Assembly: GCF_900099685.1 (NCBI RefSeq)
Contig: NZ_FNDW01000014.1
Span: forward strand, 1-64,000
Reading direction: 5' to 3'
From: Chryseobacterium taeanense
GTDB lineage: Bacteria > Bacteroidota > Bacteroidia > Flavobacteriales > Weeksellaceae
DNA: 64,000 bases
The position numbers were made by a program, and so were the translations under genes. This document shows positions 53,587 to 60,997 of this stretch, one piece after another; the first letter of the stretch is position 1, and every line of letters starts with the position of its first letter. The notes under the pieces were generated by a model. That model was given only the letters and a program-made list of their open reading frames with translations. It did no database searches and was not told where the DNA came from.

Positions 53587-54939
53587 ATGGAAAAACTCAC
53601 TTTTGCAGATTTTGATCTCCCGGTTAAAATCCTTGATGTTTTAGCAGATTTGGAATTGTTCGAGCCCACACCGATTCAGGAGAAAAGCCTGAAGCCTATA
53701 CTTTCAGGGCGCGATGTGATGGGGATTGCACAAACCGGAACCGGAAAAACACTCGCTTATCTGTTACCTGTCCTTAAAACATGGAAATACAATAAAAACG
53801 GGAATCCTACTGTTCTGATTCTGGTCCCTACAAGAGAACTTGTAGTGCAGGTTTCAGAAATTGTTGAGAAATTAACAGAAAATACCACTGCAAGAGTTAT
53901 AGGAATTTACGGAGGAAAAAATATCAATACCCAAAAACTTTTGTTCGACGGAGGTTGCGATATTCTTGTGGGAACTCCGGGAAGAGTAATGGATCTCGCG
54001 ATCGATAATGCGATTTCTCTGAAAGAGGTTCAGAAGCTGATTATTGATGAGTTTGATGAAATGCTGAATCTTGGTTTCAGACCACAGCTTACCCATATTT
54101 TTGAAATGATGAAGGAGAAAAGACAGAATATCCTTTTTTCCGCAACCATGACAGATGCTGTAGATGAAATGCTGGATGAGTATTTTGCAAGCCCGGTTGA
54201 AATTTCATTAGCAAAATCCGGAACTCCGCTTGAAAAAATTGAGCAGACCGCTTATAAAGTAGAAAACTTCAACACAAAAATTAATCTTCTTGAATATTTG
54301 TTGAAGAAAGATTCTGAAATGTCAAAAGTTTTGATTTTCACTAATAATAAGAAAAATTCCGATCTTGTTTTCACCAAAATTGATGAGCTTTTCCCGGAGC
54401 AGTTTGATGTTATTCACTCCAATAAATCCCAGAATTACAGGCTTAAAGCCATGAAACGTTTTGAAAATGAAGAAATAAGAGGTCTTATTACAACGGATGT
54501 CATGGCAAGAGGTCTTGATATTTCAGATATTACTCACGTTATTAATTTTGAAACACCCGATATTCCGGAACAGTACATTCACAGAATCGGTAGAACGGGT
54601 AGAGCCGATAAGGATGGAAAAGCGGTGACTTTCGTAACGAAAAAAGAAGAAACTTTAGCGCTTGACATCGAATTGCTGATGGATAAAGAACTAAAATATA
54701 TCGACTTCCCTGAAGAAGTGAAGATTAATCCTAAAAAGATTGCTTCTGAAGAAGAGCAGATTTTGATGAAAAATCCGGCTCAAGTAAAATTGAATGAAGG
54801 AGGAGGTGCTTTCCATGAAAAGAAAGACAAAAACAAGAAAGAAAACTGGGGCGGCCCATCCAAAAGAAAAGCACCGAAAAAATTCGGGGCAAACAGGGCT
54901 CAGCAAAAAGCGATCTCTAAATCAAAAAGAAAGAAATAA
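53587..54939 (+). CDS. DEAD-box-family RNA helicase with DEFD motif
   Basis: A 450-residue ATP-dependent RNA helicase core: Q motif (PTPIQEKSLKPIL), motif I AQTGTGKT near residue 57, PTRELVVQ, TPGRVMDLA, motif II as IIDEFDEMLNLGF rather than DEAD, SAT, RGLDISDITHVI and HRIGRTGRADK. A basic Lys/Gly-rich tail (~400-450) follows for RNA binding. The Ala-to-Phe change in motif II is unusual, but flanking residues are intact, so it is probably active. Roles in ribosome assembly or cold growth are likely. Confidence 0.95.
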   Translation: MEKLTFADFDLPVKILDVLADLELFEPTPIQEKSLKPILSGRDVMGIAQTGTGKTLAYLLPVLKTWKYNKNGNPTVLILVPTRELVVQVSEIVEKLTENTTARVIGIYGGKNINTQKLLFDGGCDILVGTPGRVMDLAIDNAISLKEVQKLIIDEFDEMLNLGFRPQLTHIFEMMKEKRQNILFSATMTDAVDEMLDEYFASPVEISLAKSGTPLEKIEQTAYKVENFNTKINLLEYLLKKDSEMSKVLIFTNNKKNSDLVFTKIDELFPEQFDVIHSNKSQNYRLKAMKRFENEEIRGLITTDVMARGLDISDITHVINFETPDIPEQYIHRIGRTGRADKDGKAVTFVTKKEETLALDIELLMDKELKYIDFPEEVKINPKKIASEEEQILMKNPAQVKLNEGGGAFHEKKDKNKKENWGGPSKRKAPKKFGANRAQQKAISKSKRKK

Positions 54940-54940
54940 T

Positions 54941-54972
54941 AAAAAAGCGATTCCATCCGGAATCGCTTTTTA
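54941..54972. terminator. Bidirectional terminator after the helicase gene
   Basis: AAAAAGCGATTCC-ATCC-GGAATCGCTTTTT is a perfect 13-bp stem shared with the convergent SGNH gene. Confidence 0.92.
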
Positions 54973-54991
54973 GTTTATAATTCTTCATTAT

Positions 54992-55645
54992 TTATTTCAT
55001 ATAAGGGCGCATAACGGAAGTCCAAAGCTGATAGCCTTCCGGAGTCATATGAAGCATATCTTCCACAAAAATATCTTTTCTTACATTTCCATTGCTGTCC
55101 TGCATTACTTTTGTAATATCGATAAATTCAGCATTCGGTTGTTTTTTCATAAAAGCTGCAATCTTTTCATTAGCTTCCTTCATTTGAGGCCAAAGCTTTT
55201 CGCGGCTCGGAGAATATTTTATGGAAATATAATCAACTTCTATTTTCGGGAATTTTGCTCTTATTTTTTTATAAAATGTTTTAAATCTGTCTACAACGAC
55301 ATCAGCTTTTAATTTGTCATCATCGGCAAAATCGTTCTCACCGCAATAAATGATGATCTGTTTCGGCTGATAGTTTAAAAGATCGTTGGAATAATAATTA
55401 AGATCAGTTAATCTTGAACCTCCAAAACCTCTGTTGATGATAGTTTTATCTGGAAAATAATTAGCAACATCTTTCCATTTTGTAAAAGATGAACTTCCGA
55501 TTAAAAGAATCGCATCTTTTGGCGGTGTAGTTTCCTGATCCAGCTTTTTGAAATTTTGGATATCCTGCCAGAACATTGGTTTTTTTTCCTGTGAAAAGAA
55601 AAGGGCAAAAGTCAGCAATAAAAATGCTGATAACATCTTCTTCAT
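54992..55645 (-). CDS. Exported SGNH/GDSL-type hydrolase
   Basis: A 217-residue protein with a signal peptide (SAFLLLTFALFFSQ). The SGNH blocks are LLIGSSSFTKW (catalytic Ser at 51-53), INRGFGGSRL, IIYCGENDFADDD and DMLHMTPEGYQLW (catalytic Asp and His). Such enzymes act as esterases, often deacetylating polysaccharides in the periplasm. Substrate unknown. It is transcribed in the same direction as the lipocalin-like gene upstream, with a terminator between. Confidence 0.93.
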   Translation of the reverse strand: MKKMLSAFLLLTFALFFSQEKKPMFWQDIQNFKKLDQETTPPKDAILLIGSSSFTKWKDVANYFPDKTIINRGFGGSRLTDLNYYSNDLLNYQPKQIIIYCGENDFADDDKLKADVVVDRFKTFYKKIRAKFPKIEVDYISIKYSPSREKLWPQMKEANEKIAAFMKKQPNAEFIDITKVMQDSNGNVRKDIFVEDMLHMTPEGYQLWTSVMRPYMK

Positions 55646-55677
55646 TGTTTAATCATTTTAAAATTTTTATCTCATAA

Positions 55678-55699
55678 AAAACTCCCGAAGACCGGGAGC
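55678..55699 (-). terminator. Terminator of the lipocalin-like gene
   Basis: On the minus strand CTCCCG-GTCTT-CGGGAG is followed by TTTTTTA. Confidence 0.85.
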
Positions 55700-55708
55700 T
55701 TAATTTTT

Positions 55709-56176
55709 TTATCTTTTATAAGAAATGTAAGTGTAATCGATCACCTGATCTCCATCCTGATCAATATTCCCGAACATCTGTTTAAGTTTCATTTCCGAAC
55801 TTGTAAGAACAACTACCTGATATTTTCTTGAGCTGTCGTTATCATATTTGATGATAAGGTTTTTGGTCTCCGTATCATACTCATAAGTTCCTTCCGATTT
55901 ATAGCTTACCTGGCAGTCTGCGCCTGTTCCTGTATAGGCAGTGTAAGACGTATAATAATCTGTTCTGTATTCGGTAATATTTTTTGCAGAGCATCCGCTG
56001 GGAACATCTGTTTCAATGACAGTCTTATCGTCTTTACCTGAAATTACTTCTGTTTTACTGGTTTTCCACTCACCTTTCATCATGTCCATTTCATAAGCTT
56101 GGATATCGTCATCTTGACATGAACTGAGCGCTAACGCTGAAAAGGCAAATAAAAGTAATTGTTTTTTCATTTTCAC
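55709..56176 (-). CDS. Lipocalin-like lipoprotein
   Basis: A 155-residue lipoprotein with the lipobox ALALSSC. The mature part MKGEWKTSKTEVISGKDD, then CQVSYKSEGTYEY and NLIIKYDNDSSRKYQVVVLTSSEMKLKQ, matches the pattern of Bacteroidota lipocalin-like domains (W near the start, beta strands, closing LTSSEMKL). Two mature cysteines could form a disulfide. Ligand unknown. A single-gene transcript by its own terminator. Confidence 0.8.
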   Translation of the reverse strand: MKMKKQLLLFAFSALALSSCQDDDIQAYEMDMMKGEWKTSKTEVISGKDDKTVIETDVPSGCSAKNITEYRTDYYTSYTAYTGTGADCQVSYKSEGTYEYDTETKNLIIKYDNDSSRKYQVVVLTSSEMKLKQMFGNIDQDGDQVIDYTYISYKR

Positions 56177-56262
56177 AAATTTAAGAATATGCTAAAATAT
56201 AAATAAATTTGAAATATCTCTAATGAAATCAAGGTTTTTTAAACGAATGTTTGTAGAAAAAA

Positions 56263-56428
56263 TAATCTATGCCGGAAGTTTGAAGCTTGATGCTGGAAGT
56301 TTATTATTATACCACTTGATTTTTTTGTTTAAGGTTTGAAGATGTATGCTGGAAGTTTATTGTGTACGCTTAATTTTTTTTAACATAGCGAAAATAAACC
56401 TCCATCATCCAGCCTCCAGCTTCCTAAT
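56263..56428. repeat. Degenerate GCTGGAAGTTT filler repeats
   Basis: GCCGGAAGTTTGAAGC, GATGCTGGAAGTTTATT and TATGCTGGAAGTTTATT recur in the same sense, and CCATCATCCAGCCTCCAGC at the end is their inverse, giving a large foldback before the yqhD stop. A related CCATCATCCATC tract lies at 53523. Confidence 0.6.
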
Positions 56429-57587
56429 AACTCATTTCTACAATCTTGCGGGCATCCTCTGGACTAAGTTTTTTGTATTCTCCGAGACCCGTCCAATTTC
56501 TTTCTGTAAATGCCTTTTCCACTCTTTCAGCGGTTCCCTGGAAATCTTCGGTATATTCTGATAGTTTTGTCTGAATATGAAGGCTGTGAAAGAATTCTTC
56601 CAGTTTTTTGATTCCGGCTTCGGCTTTTTCTTCAATACTTCCGTCCTTTATTCCCCAGACTCTTTCAGCATACTGTGCAAGCTTTCCTTTTTTAGTCTCA
56701 AAATTATAACGGTAATGAGACGGAGCAATAATTGCCAGCGTTCTCGCATGATCTATCCCGAAATATGCTGTAAGCTCGTGTCCCATAGCGTGAACCGCCC
56801 AATCGGTAATCACACCTTTCTGAATCAGACCGTTCAGAGCCATGGTGCAGCACCACATAAAATTTCCTGCAGCATCATAATCGAACTCGTCTGCAAGAAC
56901 TTTCGGAACCGTTTCCTGTAAGCTGATGAGAATGCTTTCCGCAATTCTTTCCTGAAGGTCAGCAGATGAAGGAGCGGTCATGTATTGTTCCAGAACGTGA
57001 GTATAAGCGTCTGTTAAACCATTAACAATCTGTCTTGGCGGAATTGATTTTACCACTTCAGGATCCAGCACTGAAAATTCAGGGAAAAGACCCGGGCCGC
57101 CGGATGCCAATTTTTCATTGGTTTCTCTTCTTGAAATTACATATCCGGAATTCATTTCAGAACCTGTTGCAGGTAAAGTCAGTACACTTCCGAAAGGCAT
57201 TCCTTCTCCTTCAAAAGTTCTTACAGGTTTTGTAAGAATTTCCCATGGCTCGCCGTCATAATTAGCTGCTGCAGAGAGAAATTTGGTTCCGTCGATTACC
57301 GATCCTCCGCCCACGGCAAGAAGATAAGTGATGCCTTTTTCTTTGATGAAACTTAAAGCGTTGAGCAGAACTTCATATTCCGGATTGGCAGGAACGCCAC
57401 CAAATTCGTACACTTCATGATCTTTCAGTGCCTCTTTCACCTGGTCGTAAACACCATTATTTTTGATGCTTCCGCCACCATAGATAATTAAAACTTTGGC
57501 TTCTGCAGGAATTTCCTTTGAAATTTTGGCGATTTCACCTTTTCCGAAAAGTATTTTTGTTGGATTTTTAAACTCGAAATTAAGCAT
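56424..57587 (-). CDS. yqhD: Iron-containing alcohol dehydrogenase / aldehyde reductase (YqhD-like)
   Basis: A 387-residue NADPH-dependent reductase of short-chain and lipid-derived aldehydes. The nucleotide site is AVGGGSVIDGTKFLS near residue 92. Metal ligands are in NGLTDAYTHVLEQY (Asp, His, near 195) and AVHAMGHELTAYFGIDHARTLAI (two His, near 267-281). Length equals Escherichia coli YqhD. An aldehyde detoxification role is likely. It is monocistronic, upstream of a repeat-filled 655-bp gap. Confidence 0.94.
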   Translation of the reverse strand: MLNFEFKNPTKILFGKGEIAKISKEIPAEAKVLIIYGGGSIKNNGVYDQVKEALKDHEVYEFGGVPANPEYEVLLNALSFIKEKGITYLLAVGGGSVIDGTKFLSAAANYDGEPWEILTKPVRTFEGEGMPFGSVLTLPATGSEMNSGYVISRRETNEKLASGGPGLFPEFSVLDPEVVKSIPPRQIVNGLTDAYTHVLEQYMTAPSSADLQERIAESILISLQETVPKVLADEFDYDAAGNFMWCCTMALNGLIQKGVITDWAVHAMGHELTAYFGIDHARTLAIIAPSHYRYNFETKKGKLAQYAERVWGIKDGSIEEKAEAGIKKLEEFFHSLHIQTKLSEYTEDFQGTAERVEKAFTERNWTGLGEYKKLSPEDARKIVEMSY

Positions 57588-57730
57588 TGTTCTTAAATTT
57601 ATTTTGATTCAAATGTACGCAATGCGTAATGAAAAATGAGTTAAGAAAGTTTTAAAATTCTTATGATTGATTTTTATTAAAACTATCGGTTGTATTGTAA
57701 ACGGCGTATTATATATTTGATATAGATGCT

Positions 57731-57843
57731 TCGTCGGTTCGAGTGAAATTCTGAAAGAATTTTGTATCGAGAACATATTGATGACGAGAAGTTCTCGATA
57801 CGATTTTCTCCATTACATTACGAAAACCTACTCGAACTGACGA
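57731..57843. repeat. MITE-like element with nested inverted repeats
   Basis: The outer arms TCGTCGGTTCGAGTGA and the inverse of CTACTCGAACTGACGA pair at 14 of 16 positions. Inside, GTATCGAGAAC and GTTCTCGATAC are perfect inverted copies. Elements with GTCAGTTCGAGT and CTCGATAC blocks are, from memory, frequent between Bacteroidota genes. Confidence 0.75.
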
Positions 57844-57882
57844 TTTTTGTATGTAAAGTGAAATTCAGGCATTCAGTTGAGA

Positions 57883-58080
57883 ACATCAACTACTTCAATG
57901 AGACCGTCAAGTAGTCCGAATAGGGGATCAATCAGTTCGATGAAGCAAGCAGGTGTTTCGAATAAGCGATCAATCACTCCGAATGAGCAATCAACCGTTC
58001 AGAAGTATCGATCAACCGTTCCGAAGAGATAATCAACCGTTCAGAAGAAGCGATCAACTGCTCAGAAGAGGCAATCAAGT
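57883..58080. repeat. Tandem array with 21-bp period (ATCAACCGTTCAGAAG type)
   Basis: Nine units start every 21 bp (57883, 57904, 57925, 57946, 57967, 57988, 58009, 58030, 58051) plus a partial at 58072. The core is CGATCAACCGTTCCGAAGAG. Left-hand copies are more diverged. The plus frame gives a NQPFRRx heptad chain but is best explained as repeat DNA. The gap 58081-58242 shows nothing. Confidence 0.9.
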
Positions 58081-58242
58081 ACAATTTGTTATTTTTCAAT
58101 GCTTTACAGCTTCGTTTGAAGAGATGAATCAGTTAAACAATATACTGTATAATAGAATTCAGATCTATTTTTGAACGTAAAAAGTAATTCTGTGCATGAA
58201 ATAAGTTACGGATGTTATAGAAATAGAACTTGAATACCCATA

Positions 58243-58821
58243 TTAATAAGTCCCATTATTTTTTGTCTCAATTTTTCCCGTTTTCCTGTTGATTTTAATG
58301 AAAAAAGACTCTTTATTTTCAGCATTGTTTGTAAGCTTGGAGAGATAAAGAAAGATATTTTTATCGTCCATTGTATAAGATCTGCCCGATACATTACCAG
58401 TGTCAACAGTATAACCATAGGTGTTGGCTATTAAAATGGCTTCCGGAAGATTATCGACCGTTCCGATAAAACTTCTCAGTTGCTGTTCGGTGGAAAAGTA
58501 TTTCGTTTTACCTTTTTCGCAGGCCAGCAGATAAGAAAAGCAATCTTCTCCCAGACATTTCTGGAAAAATCCTTTTTCAGGAGCGGGATCGTTTAAGGTC
58601 ATAAAATCCGGTGCCTGACTTTCATAGATAACCGCTTTGTCGGGATCGGGATTGTTGCGGAGAACAGACCAGTAATCGTATTTTTTATCGGGAACAATAA
58701 AAGGGAAAAGCAATTCGGGATTATCTAAAATTTCCGGGATCTTTTTGTAATCTGAAGGAACCGTTTTCTGACCGAAAACCAAACCTGAACATAGCAATAA
58801 AACCGGAAGTAATACTTTCAT
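58243..58821 (-). CDS. Exported protein of unknown function
   Basis: A 192-residue protein started at MKVLLPVLLLCSGLVFGQ (signal peptide); a longer frame adds 8 residues. The mature chain contains DYWSVLRNNPDPDKAVIYESQAPDF and a Cys pair in KCLGEDCFSYLLACEKGK, then an NTF-like ending FFIKINRKTGKIETKNNG. I do not recognise the family; periplasmic location is inferred. Confidence 0.75.
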   Translation of the reverse strand: MKVLLPVLLLCSGLVFGQKTVPSDYKKIPEILDNPELLFPFIVPDKKYDYWSVLRNNPDPDKAVIYESQAPDFMTLNDPAPEKGFFQKCLGEDCFSYLLACEKGKTKYFSTEQQLRSFIGTVDNLPEAILIANTYGYTVDTGNVSGRSYTMDDKNIFLYLSKLTNNAENKESFFIKINRKTGKIETKNNGTY

Positions 58822-58872
58822 TCTGTTATTTTTTTTATTTAGCAAAAAAGCTGTTTAAACTATTTTAAATTT

Positions 58873-59056
58873 AACCACAAACCGAAGGTTCGACGGAGTC
58901 AAAAGAGTCAAAAGGCTATTTTAAAGTTGTTATTAGAGAAACAAAATTCTCAAAAGAATAAAAATCAAAGATTTTTTTAAAACTATTGTATTCTTTATTC
59001 TTCATGTTGATGAACTTTAATTAAAATTATCTAAATCTTTTGCATCTTTTGCGGTT
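58873..59056. repeat. MITE-like element related to 39348-39514
   Basis: It starts AACCACAAACCGAAGG and ends CTTTTGCATCTTTTGCGGTT, with interior TTCTCAAAAGAATAAAAATC and ATCAAAGATTTTT blocks in the same order as the copy at 39348. The left end differs by an inserted GTTCGACGGAGTC. Confidence 0.7.
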
Positions 59057-59087
59057 AATAGAAAGTTTAAACAAGTAAAAAGTAAAT

Positions 59088-59492
59088 TTACTGGAATATA
59101 ATTTTGTAATACCCGTTTTCATCTTTCACATCAATTCCCACGCCAGTAAAAGTTAATTTGTTAATCTGGTAACCATCACACCCGCCTTTAAATTCGGATG
59201 ACTGAATCGTGAATGTAAAATTTTTGATATTGGAAATGAAATTATAATTTTTTGTTCCATCATAAGCGCCTACATTTTCCAGAATAAGCATATCATCATT
59301 CGTTTTTGTAAGCTGTATCGTAGTCTGGTTTTCTTCCTTAACTGAATAATTGGTAAGCGTTCCGTTTGTGATCAGATTTACATCATTGGAATCCACAAAT
59401 TTAAAGGCAATTGGTTGCGGCGCGTTGTAGCAGTCTTCGCCGCAAGCGGTGAAAAGGAGAAAGGGGAGGAGGAATAGGAATATTTTTTTCAT
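59088..59492 (-). CDS. Small lipoprotein of unknown function
   Basis: A 134-residue protein when started at MKKIFLFLLPFLLFTAC, a lipobox signal; the longer frame of 158 residues overlaps the upstream gene and is unlikely. The mature part has a pair of Cys (GEDCYNAPQ and GGCDGYQ) that may bond, and a beta-rich pattern. Family not recognised. It follows the membrane protein gene by 40 bp on the same strand. Confidence 0.75.
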   Translation of the reverse strand: MKKIFLFLLPFLLFTACGEDCYNAPQPIAFKFVDSNDVNLITNGTLTNYSVKEENQTTIQLTKTNDDMLILENVGAYDGTKNYNFISNIKNFTFTIQSSEFKGGCDGYQINKLTFTGVGIDVKDENGYYKIIFQ

Positions 59493-59532
59493 GGGATTGA
59501 TTTTGTAATTGATAAAAATAATGATTTTATTA

Positions 59533-60885
59533 CTAATTAATAAATCTTCGTGTCGCCCTAACAATATTATAGATCATATATGATGACCATATTCTCATTA
59601 AAATATCTATAATAATCAAATAGCCTGAGAATGATGTGTCAGTTTTTCTAAGAGGGTTGATGTAAATGAAGAATTTTTCGAATGCAAATTTTAATCCATC
59701 CCATGACCAATCAAATAAAGAAATTTGCAGATTATTAAACCCATTCAATGAAATTGCAATTAAAAATAATGTAAGATGACCTAATAGCAAATATAAAAAA
59801 GGCTTAATAAAACTTTGTCCATATTCACTGAGTGAGTTACTTAGAATTAAAATGACCTTATCCCAAAAATCATTTTTTAAAGGTGATGACCATTTAATGG
59901 TCTTATTGTGATAATTTAATTCATTTTTGTAAAACCTATTTTCATTAATTTTATCATCTAGTTTTGACATTGATATTTTTAATTGACGATAATTTTCTTT
60001 AATTGAAGGGTACTCCGATGAAGCTAATTTTCTGTTATTTAAAAGAGTATTTTCAAAACCAATAAAATTAGGACCTTTAAGCGCTCTCAAATTTTCTTTC
60101 CAACTACAGTTTATAAAAAGACAATCTGAGATAAAACTATCAATAATTACTAATTCATTATATTTTTTAAAATCTATTCTAAAAAATTGTCCTTTTTCTA
60201 AATTACTATCAACTATTTGAAAATATCCGTTATTTTGATCATTTATTATTGTTGAAATATTTGCTAAATGCAGAATACCATTATTATTGAAATTATCTAA
60301 TAAAAAGTTATTACATTTTATATCCTCAAGTTTTAAACTTTTATTTTTTAGATTCCCAGAAATAGTTATATTGTTGATTTCTAAATTATTAATGGCTATA
60401 TTCCCAGAATTACTATCCCCATAATAAATAACAAGTTTTTCTAACTTGTTACTATTAATGTTGAAATTTTCAAATGAGACTCGATAAAAAGCAAATTTTT
60501 TGGAATTATACGTATCGAAATTGATGTTTTTAAATTCACCGTCCCAAATGTCAATGTTTTGTATATCACTAAATTTAATATCAAAGTCTTTTTTTAATAT
60601 TGCATTCTTCATAAAAATGCCATTCTTTATTGAACATTCTGAAAACATTATATTCTCCTGAAATTTACACTCTGAAAAAAATATAAATTGTTCTAACTCA
60701 AAACTGCAATTTTTAATAATTACTGGCAGAGATATATTTATAGTTTCATCTAAATGCATGGCTTGACCTACAATTTTATAGTTTTCAAAGATTATTTTAG
60801 TATTGTAGTCTGTTGATAAAATATCTGTTGTAGGATTTTTAAGTAATTCTACAAATTCGTTTGATGAAATTGTTGTTCTGGTCAT
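59533..60885 (-). CDS. Beta-helix-like protein with C-terminal channel-like membrane domain
   Basis: A 450-residue protein without signal peptide. Residues ~30-290 are irregular short repeats of Ile/Phe/Asn/Asp, as in pentapeptide or right-handed beta-helix proteins (SLPVIIKNCSFELEQFIFFSECKF). A linker (NYRQLKISMSKLDDKINENRFYKNELNY) leads to about three helices: SLSEYGQSFIKPFLYLLLGHLTLF, FEKFFIYINPLRKT, then IYNIVRATRRFIN. This C-terminal layout matches membrane pentapeptide proteins with a channel-like tail. It is much more AT- and Asn-rich than its neighbours, suggesting transfer. Confidence 0.75.
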   Translation of the reverse strand: MTRTTISSNEFVELLKNPTTDILSTDYNTKIIFENYKIVGQAMHLDETINISLPVIIKNCSFELEQFIFFSECKFQENIMFSECSIKNGIFMKNAILKKDFDIKFSDIQNIDIWDGEFKNINFDTYNSKKFAFYRVSFENFNINSNKLEKLVIYYGDSNSGNIAINNLEINNITISGNLKNKSLKLEDIKCNNFLLDNFNNNGILHLANISTIINDQNNGYFQIVDSNLEKGQFFRIDFKKYNELVIIDSFISDCLFINCSWKENLRALKGPNFIGFENTLLNNRKLASSEYPSIKENYRQLKISMSKLDDKINENRFYKNELNYHNKTIKWSSPLKNDFWDKVILILSNSLSEYGQSFIKPFLYLLLGHLTLFLIAISLNGFNNLQISLFDWSWDGLKFAFEKFFIYINPLRKTDTSFSGYLIIIDILMRIWSSYMIYNIVRATRRFIN

Positions 60886-60985
60886 GTGTAAGATGGTTTG
60901 GTTATTTTTTGTAAAAATATTTTATTTTAATTAAATAGCTTCTTAAAAAAGTTTTATTTAATATAATTTTCCACCCAAAATCCCC

Positions 60986-60993
60986 TACATTTG
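60986..60993 (+). promoter_or_regulatory. -7 box directly before the ppc ATG
   Basis: TACATTTG ends 4 nt before the ATG at 60998, predicting a leaderless transcript. No clear -33 TTTG. Confidence 0.55.
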
Positions 60994-60997
60994 TTAT

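Noticed and set aside
57953..58174. 73-codon plus-strand ORF with NQPFRR heptads
   Set aside because: It also follows from the 21-bp period, and the repeat extends upstream of the ORF start.
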